A DNA stretch of 64,000 bases, taken from NCBI RefSeq assembly GCF_003002055.1, contig NZ_PVZF01000001.1, positions 744,001 to 808,000 of the forward strand, read 5' to 3'. Position numbers and translations under genes: made by a program. Origin of the DNA: Kineococcus rhizosphaerae. GTDB taxonomy: Bacteria > Actinomycetota > Actinomycetes > Actinomycetales > Kineococcaceae. Below are positions 59,494-64,000 of this stretch, one piece after another. Every line of letters starts with the position of its first letter. The first letter of the stretch is position 1. The notes below the pieces were generated by a model. The model saw only the letters and a list, made by a program, of their open reading frames with translations, was not told where the DNA came from and searched no databases.

Positions 59494-60534
59494 ATGACCA
59501 CCGGAACGATCCCGACGACCATGCGGGCCAGCGTCCTGCTCAAGCAGGGCGTCATCGAGATGCAGGAACGTCCCGTGCCCACCCCCGGCGACGGCGAGGT
59601 GCTCGTGCGGGTCGCCTCCGTGGGCGTCTGCGGCTCCGACGTCCACTACTACAAGCACGGGCGCATCGGCGACATGGTCGTCACCGCCCCGATCGTCCTG
59701 GGCCACGAGGTCTCCGGCACGGTCGTCGGCGTCGGCCGCGGGGTGAGCGAGGACCGCGTCGGCGACCGCGTCGCCATCGACCCGCAGGTCCCGTGCCGGC
59801 AGTGCCGGCAGTGCAAGACCGGCCGCTCGAACCTGTGCCCGTTCATGGAGTTCTACGCGACCCCGCCCTTCGACGGGACGTTCTGCGACTACGTGACCGC
59901 CCCCGCCGACCAGGCGTACACCGTGCCCGACAGCCTGTCCGACGAGTCCGCCGCGCTGCTCGAACCCCTCTCGGTCGGGCTGTGGGCCGCCCACAAGGCC
60001 GACGTCGGCCCGGGCGACCAGGTGCTCATCGCCGGCGCCGGGCCCATCGGGGCCATGTGCGCGCAGGCCGTGCGCGCCCGCGGCGCGACCGACGTCGTCG
60101 TCACCGACTTCGTCGACTCCCGTCGTGAGCGGATCACCTCCTTCGGGGCCACCCGCGCGCTGCACCCGGTCCAGGACGCGGACGAGATCGCCGCGATCCG
60201 CGCCGACGCGTTCATCGACTGCTCCGGGGCCACGCCCGCCGTGCTGTCGGGCATCGCCTCCACCCGCGGCGGCGGGACCGTCGTCCTCGTCGGCCTGGGC
60301 GCGGAGGAGATGCCGATCCCCGTGCAGCTCATCGCGACCCGCGAGATCAACCTCACCGGGGTGTTCCGCTACATCGACACCTGGCCGCGGGGCATCGCGC
60401 TCACCTCCGCCGGGACGGTCCACCTCGACGACATGGTGACCGCCCGGTACCCGCTCGAGCAGGTCGAGGACGCGCTCAACGCCGACTCCGACCCGTTGAG
60501 CATGAAGGCCGTCGTCGTCGTCAACCCCGCCTGA
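59494..60534 (+). CDS. Zinc-dependent polyol dehydrogenase (sorbitol/xylitol type MDR)
   Basis: A 346-residue medium-chain dehydrogenase. Cys46 in GVCGSDVHYYKHG and the GHE motif form the catalytic zinc site typical of sorbitol and xylitol dehydrogenases. The structural zinc cysteines are Cys101, Cys104, Cys107 and Cys115. Glu in ALLEPLSVGLWA follows, and the nucleotide motif is IAGAGPIGAMCAQAV with VVVTDF behind it, where Asp favours NAD. The ATG at 59494 has GAGGAGAG upstream. It oxidises a polyol to a ketose. Confidence 0.9.
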   Translation: MTTGTIPTTMRASVLLKQGVIEMQERPVPTPGDGEVLVRVASVGVCGSDVHYYKHGRIGDMVVTAPIVLGHEVSGTVVGVGRGVSEDRVGDRVAIDPQVPCRQCRQCKTGRSNLCPFMEFYATPPFDGTFCDYVTAPADQAYTVPDSLSDESAALLEPLSVGLWAAHKADVGPGDQVLIAGAGPIGAMCAQAVRARGATDVVVTDFVDSRRERITSFGATRALHPVQDADEIAAIRADAFIDCSGATPAVLSGIASTRGGGTVVLVGLGAEEMPIPVQLIATREINLTGVFRYIDTWPRGIALTSAGTVHLDDMVTARYPLEQVEDALNADSDPLSMKAVVVVNPA

Positions 60535-60555
60535 AACTCCCCCGGAAGGAAACCA

Positions 60556-61326
60556 GTGACCGTCCTGGACAAGTTCTCCCTCGAGGGCCGCGTCGCCCTC
60601 GTCACCGGCGGCTACAAGGGCCTTGGGCGCGGTTTCGCCCAGGCCCTCGCCGAAGCCGGGGCCGACGTGGCCGTCGCCGCCCGCGACGAGCAGGCCTCGG
60701 TCGCCGCGGCCGCCGAGATCGCGGACTCCACCGGCCGCAGGACCCTGGGCCTGCGGATGGACGTCACCTCCCGCCCCGAGGTGGAGGCCGCGATCGCCCG
60801 CGTCACCGAGACCTTCGGGCGCTTCGACGTCCTCGTGAACAACGCCGGCACGTGCGTGCACCGGCCCGCGCTGGAGGTGACCGACGAGGAGTACGACGAC
60901 GTCATCACCACCAACGTCAAGGGGGTGTGGCTGCCCAGCACCGTGGCGGCGCGGTGGATGGCCGAGCACGGCGGCGGGAACATCGTCAACATCGGCTCCA
61001 TCAGCGCCCAGATCGTCAACCGGCCGCAGCTGCAGCCGGTCTACAACGCCTCCAAGGCGGCCGTGCACCAGCTGACGAAGTCGCTGGCCGCGGAGTGGGC
61101 GCCGTTGGGCATCCGGGTCAACGCCATCGCGCCGGGCTACGTCAAGACGGAGATGGCCCCCGTGGACCGGCCCGAGTTCCGCCGCATGTGGATCGAGGAC
61201 GCCCCCATGCAGCGGTACTCCACGCCCGAGGAGATCGCCGCGACGGTGGTCTACCTCGCCTCGGACGCCTCCAGCTTCTCCACCGGCGCCGTCGTGGTGA
61301 CTGACGGCGGGTACACGCTGTTCTGA
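60556..61326 (+). CDS. Third SDR-family dehydrogenase (sugar alcohol/ketose reductase type)
   Basis: A 256-residue short-chain dehydrogenase: TGGYKGLG (residues 17-24), NNAG, NIGSISAQIVN with the Ser, VYNASKAAV with Tyr and Lys, and VNAIAPGYVKTEM. It ends VVVTDGGYTLF. It is closer to the mannitol and sorbose reductase group than to the two SDRs above. GTG 60556 has GGAAGGA upstream, 21 bases after the zinc dehydrogenase, so the two are co-transcribed. A strong hairpin closes the operon. Confidence 0.85.
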   Translation: MTVLDKFSLEGRVALVTGGYKGLGRGFAQALAEAGADVAVAARDEQASVAAAAEIADSTGRRTLGLRMDVTSRPEVEAAIARVTETFGRFDVLVNNAGTCVHRPALEVTDEEYDDVITTNVKGVWLPSTVAARWMAEHGGGNIVNIGSISAQIVNRPQLQPVYNASKAAVHQLTKSLAAEWAPLGIRVNAIAPGYVKTEMAPVDRPEFRRMWIEDAPMQRYSTPEEIAATVVYLASDASSFSTGAVVVTDGGYTLF

Positions 61327-61360
61327 GCCCCGGCGGCCGGCGGGAGCCCGGTTTCCAGCG

Positions 61361-61411
61361 GGACCGTTGACGCATCGGTACGAACCTTCGGTACCGGTGC
61401 GTCAACGGTCC
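61361..61411 (+). terminator. Terminator of the polyol cassette
   Basis: The arms 61361-61381 and 61391-61411 pair over 21 bases with one T-G pair, around the 9-base loop GAACCTTCG. It is 35 bases past the last dehydrogenase stop and before the promoter of the TPM gene. Confidence 0.78.
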
Positions 61412-61448
61412 GGTCGCCCCGTCGACCCGGTGCGCCAGACTGGGCCCC

Positions 61449-63416
61449 GTGCAGCGACTCGCCCGCCTCCTCCTCGCCGGCGCGCTGGCCACCGGCTCCC
61501 TGCTCACCACCGCCGGCGCGGCGGACGCGGTGGAGCCCTTCCGGCTGGGCGGGCAGGTCACCGACCGGGTCGGCGCCCTCGACGGGCACGAGCAGGAGGT
61601 CACGGCAGCGCTCGACGGGCTGCGGACGGACACCGGCGTCCAGCTGTGGGTCGTCTACGTCGACACCTTCGACGGACAGGACGGCCGGGCGTGGGCCGAC
61701 GCGACGGCGCAGGCGTCCGGGCTGGGCCAGGACGACGTGCTGCTCGCCGTCGCCACGCAGGACCGCGCCTACGGCTACTCCGTCGACGACGGGTTCCGCC
61801 TCGACGCCGGGCAGGTCGACGAGGTCGCGCGCGACACCGAGACCGAACTGGCCTCCGACGACTGGCCGGGGGCCGTGGTCGCGGGGGCGCGCTCGATCGA
61901 GGACGAGCTGACCCCCTCGCACACGATCTGGTGGGTCGTCGGGGCCCTCGCCGTCCTCGGCGGCCTCGTGATCGTCGCGGTGTCCCTCGTCCACCGGCAC
62001 CGCACCCGTCCTGAGGCCGTGGGCCCCACCCCGGAGTTCGCCGGCCGGCCCACCGCGGAGCTGCGCACCCTGGCCGACACCCTGCTCGTCCAGGCCGACG
62101 ACGCCGTCCGCTCCGCGGGCCAGGAGCTCGAGTTCGCCGTCGCCGAGTTCGGCCCGGACCGGACCGGGGGGTTCGCCACCGTCCTGGGCCGCGCCCGCGA
62201 GGCGCTGCAGCAGGCGTTCGCGGCCCGCCAGTCGCTCGACGACGAGGTCCCCGAGACCGAGACCGACCGGCGCCGCGTCCTGGCCGAGGTGATCGAGGCC
62301 TGCCGCACGACCGGCACGACCCTGGACGAGGCCGCGCACGCCGTCGACGAGCTGCGCGACCTCGTCCGGCGCGCCCCCGGCGTCCTCGACGGGATCGAGG
62401 CGCGGCTGCTCGGTCTGCGGGCCGGGGTCGAACCGTCCCGGGCGCTGCTGAGCCGCCTGCGCACCGAGTTCGGCGAGACCGCCGTGGCGTCGGTCGCCGA
62501 CGCCGTCGGGCAGGCCCGCGACCGGATCGGGACCGCCGAGACGTCCTGCGCCGCGGCCCGCTCCGCGCTGGGCGACCCGACGCGCTCGGGCGAGGTGGTC
62601 GACGCCGTCCGCACCGCGGAGGCCGCCGCGGCCCAGGCGGAGCAGCTCCTGGCCGGGGTGTCGCGGACCGAGGCGGACCTGCGGCGGGCCGTGGTGGAGG
62701 TGCCGGTGGCGACCGCCCGCCTGCGGGCCGCCGCGAGCGCCGGGGTCGCCGGTTCCGAGGCCGTGCCCGCGGGCGGGTTCGCCGCCGCGGCCGCCGCCGC
62801 GCAGGCCGTCGCCGACCAGGCCGGGACCACCGCGGGCACCGACCCGCTCGGCACCCTGCACCGCCTCGTGGAGGCCGAACGGGTGCTGGACGCGGCCCGC
62901 GACCGCGCCGAGGAGGCCGTCGAGGCCCGCCGCTCGGCACGGGCCGCGCTGGACCAGGCGCTGGTCGCGGCCCGCGCCGAGGTCGCCGCGGCGGACGACT
63001 TCATCGGCGCGCGCCGCGGAGCGGTCGGGTCCAGCGCCCGGACCCACCTCGGTGAGGCCCGGCGCCACCTGGAGCAGGCCGTGGCGCTGGCGGGGCAGGA
63101 CCCGGCCGCCGCCCTGGAGCACGCCCGGCAGGCCGACGCCCTGGCCGAGCGGGCCTCGGCCTCGGCCCGGGCCGACGTCTCGTCCTGGCAGACGCAGCAG
63201 ACGTCGCGGACGGGGTCCGGCGACGACCTGGGCGCGGTGCTGGGCGGGATCCTGTGGGGCGCGGGGACGTCGTCGTCCCGGCGGCGGTCCGGGTGGAGCG
63301 GCGGTGGGTTCGGCGGTGGGTTCGGCGGGTCCACCCACCGCAGCTCCCCGCGTCCCTCCTCGTCGCGCCGGTCCTCCGGGGGTGGGGGACGGCGCGGTTC
63401 CGGGGGCCGGTTCTGA
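61449..63416 (+). CDS. TPM-domain membrane protein with coiled-coil and Gly/Ser/Arg tail
   Basis: A 655-residue protein. A signal peptide (residues 1-27, ending TAGAADA) leads to an extracytoplasmic TPM domain (about 30-150: VTDRVGALDGHEQEVTAALDGL, VQLWVVYVDTFDG, VLLAVATQDRAYGYSVDDGF). One membrane helix follows (WWVVGALAVLGGLVIVAVSL), then a long Ala/Glu/Arg-rich coiled-coil cytosolic region and a Gly/Ser/Arg-rich tail (GWSGGGFGGGFGGS). TPM proteins are linked to photosystem repair in plants; in actinobacteria they sit beside pspA, as here. CAGACT lies 7 bases before the GTG start. Confidence 0.87.
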   Translation: MQRLARLLLAGALATGSLLTTAGAADAVEPFRLGGQVTDRVGALDGHEQEVTAALDGLRTDTGVQLWVVYVDTFDGQDGRAWADATAQASGLGQDDVLLAVATQDRAYGYSVDDGFRLDAGQVDEVARDTETELASDDWPGAVVAGARSIEDELTPSHTIWWVVGALAVLGGLVIVAVSLVHRHRTRPEAVGPTPEFAGRPTAELRTLADTLLVQADDAVRSAGQELEFAVAEFGPDRTGGFATVLGRAREALQQAFAARQSLDDEVPETETDRRRVLAEVIEACRTTGTTLDEAAHAVDELRDLVRRAPGVLDGIEARLLGLRAGVEPSRALLSRLRTEFGETAVASVADAVGQARDRIGTAETSCAAARSALGDPTRSGEVVDAVRTAEAAAAQAEQLLAGVSRTEADLRRAVVEVPVATARLRAAASAGVAGSEAVPAGGFAAAAAAAQAVADQAGTTAGTDPLGTLHRLVEAERVLDAARDRAEEAVEARRSARAALDQALVAARAEVAAADDFIGARRGAVGSSARTHLGEARRHLEQAVALAGQDPAAALEHARQADALAERASASARADVSSWQTQQTSRTGSGDDLGAVLGGILWGAGTSSSRRRSGWSGGGFGGGFGGSTHRSSPRPSSSRRSSGGGGRRGSGGRF

Positions 63417-63498
63417 GCCTGTCCCGCCACCCTCGACCGGTTCCCGGTGGGTGCGGGAGGATCACGGGGGAAGCACCCGACGAGAGCGGAGGACTCCG

Positions 63499-64000
63499 GT
63501 GGCGGAGAAGCAGACGATCCTGGGCCGCATCGCGCAGCTGGCGCGGGCCAACGTCAACGCCCTGCTCGACGCGGCCGAGGACCCGCGCAAGCTGCTGGAC
63601 CAGATGGTCCGCGACTACTCGAACAACATCGCCGAGGCCGAGGCCGCGATCGCCCAGACCATCGGCAACCTGCGGCTGGCCGAGGCCGACCGCGACGACG
63701 ACGTCGCCGCCGTGCGGGAGTGGGGCGCCAAGGCCGCCGCGGCCTCGGCCAAGGCGGACAGCCTGCGCGCGGCGGGGCAGATCACCGAGGCCGACCGCTT
63801 CGACGAGCTCGCCAAGGTCGCCCTCAAGCGGCAGATCTCCTTCGAGCAGGAGGTCAGCGCGGCCGAACCGCAGATCGCGGCCCAGACCGAGGTCGTCGCC
63901 AAGCTCAAGACGGGGCTGGCCTCGATGAAGGAGAAGCTGAGCGAGCTGCGGACCAAGCGGGACCAGCTCGTCGCCCGGGCCGCGGCGGCGCAGGCGCAGG
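63499..64000 (+). CDS. pspA: PspA/IM30-family protein, 3'-truncated by the window
   Basis: The frame opens at GTG 63499 with a GGAGG site and runs off the end of the window; 167 residues are seen. It begins AEKQTILGRIAQLARANVNA, the amphipathic PspA start, followed by LLDAAEDPRKLLDQMVRDYSNNIAEAE and long Ala/Glu/Lys coiled-coil helices. PspA/IM30 proteins bind stressed membranes as ring- or rod-like polymers. The TPM gene just upstream is the usual actinobacterial partner. The clgR locus of mycobacteria also lies next to a pspA gene, but here the two are 53 kb apart. Confidence 0.93.
   Translation, partial: MAEKQTILGRIAQLARANVNALLDAAEDPRKLLDQMVRDYSNNIAEAEAAIAQTIGNLRLAEADRDDDVAAVREWGAKAAAASAKADSLRAAGQITEADRFDELAKVALKRQISFEQEVSAAEPQIAAQTEVVAKLKTGLASMKEKLSELRTKRDQLVARAAAAQAQ

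Overview
The window is very GC-rich DNA (I estimate well above 70 %) with many GTG starts and tightly packed, often overlapping genes. The gene order recX-recA, clgR-cinA-pgsA-rimO-ftsK, rnj-dapA and rpsO-pnp-M16 peptidase-dapB is typical of Actinomycetota. A Kineococcus-like member of the Kineosporiales is my best guess, but that is an inference from memory of gene content. I see no rRNA, tRNA, CRISPR array, insertion sequence or phage gene. About 55 protein genes cover almost everything, and no stretch without a gene exceeds 300 bases.

Layout. 1-4.8 kb: end of an amino-acid ABC permease, a small monooxygenase-fold protein, recX and recA (with a LexA-type box), then an SMP-30 lactonase-like gene with a DinB-fold partner, a small membrane protein and a DUF3046 gene. 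4.8-10.4 kb: a DNA-repair pair, Lhr helicase and a Nei-type glycosylase. 10.4-17.4 kb: the minus-strand block clgR, cinA, pgsA, rimO, NYN nuclease-like gene, ftsK. 17.5-22.7 kb: an acyltransferase-like membrane protein, a TPR-AAA+ ATPase, a patatin-like hydrolase, a Pro/Ser-rich anchored protein and a TPR membrane protein. 22.7-31.9 kb: RNase J and dapA, a HAD phosphatase, a 3-dehydroshikimate dehydratase, a quinone oxidoreductase, and a GGDEF-EAL protein coupled to a tiny repeat protein. 32.1-35.3 kb: beta-phosphoglucomutase-like HAD plus GH65 phosphorylase. 35.4-44 kb: housekeeping genes dapB, M16 peptidase, pnp, rpsO, ribF and pgi. 44-52.9 kb: a TetR-controlled kinase-aminotransferase fusion, a thioredoxin-NHL protein, a PaiB-like protein, an EamA transporter and a MocR regulator. 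52.9-61.3 kb: a sugar-alcohol uptake and oxidation cassette (SorC regulator, RbsABC-type transporter, four dehydrogenases). 61.4-64 kb: a TPM-domain protein and the start of a PspA gene.

How the parts work together. The last cassette looks like one regulon: a perfect 14-bp palindrome (TGCTCACGTGAGCA) lies exactly 6 bp upstream of a TTGAC -35 element in front of both the first dehydrogenase and the transporter operon, and a weaker copy lies 21 bp from the first one next to the regulator. No sugar kinase is present, so the ketose product must be phosphorylated by an enzyme encoded elsewhere or used otherwise. The recA, Lhr and Nei genes form a repair-rich start of the window.

A window-wide signal is the promoter form: 13 genes on both strands have a TANNNT box ending exactly 6 or 7 nt before a start codon, and 6 more have CANNNT in the same place. 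This is the signature of leaderless mRNAs. I used it to set several starts (for example rimO, ftsK and the SMP-30 gene).
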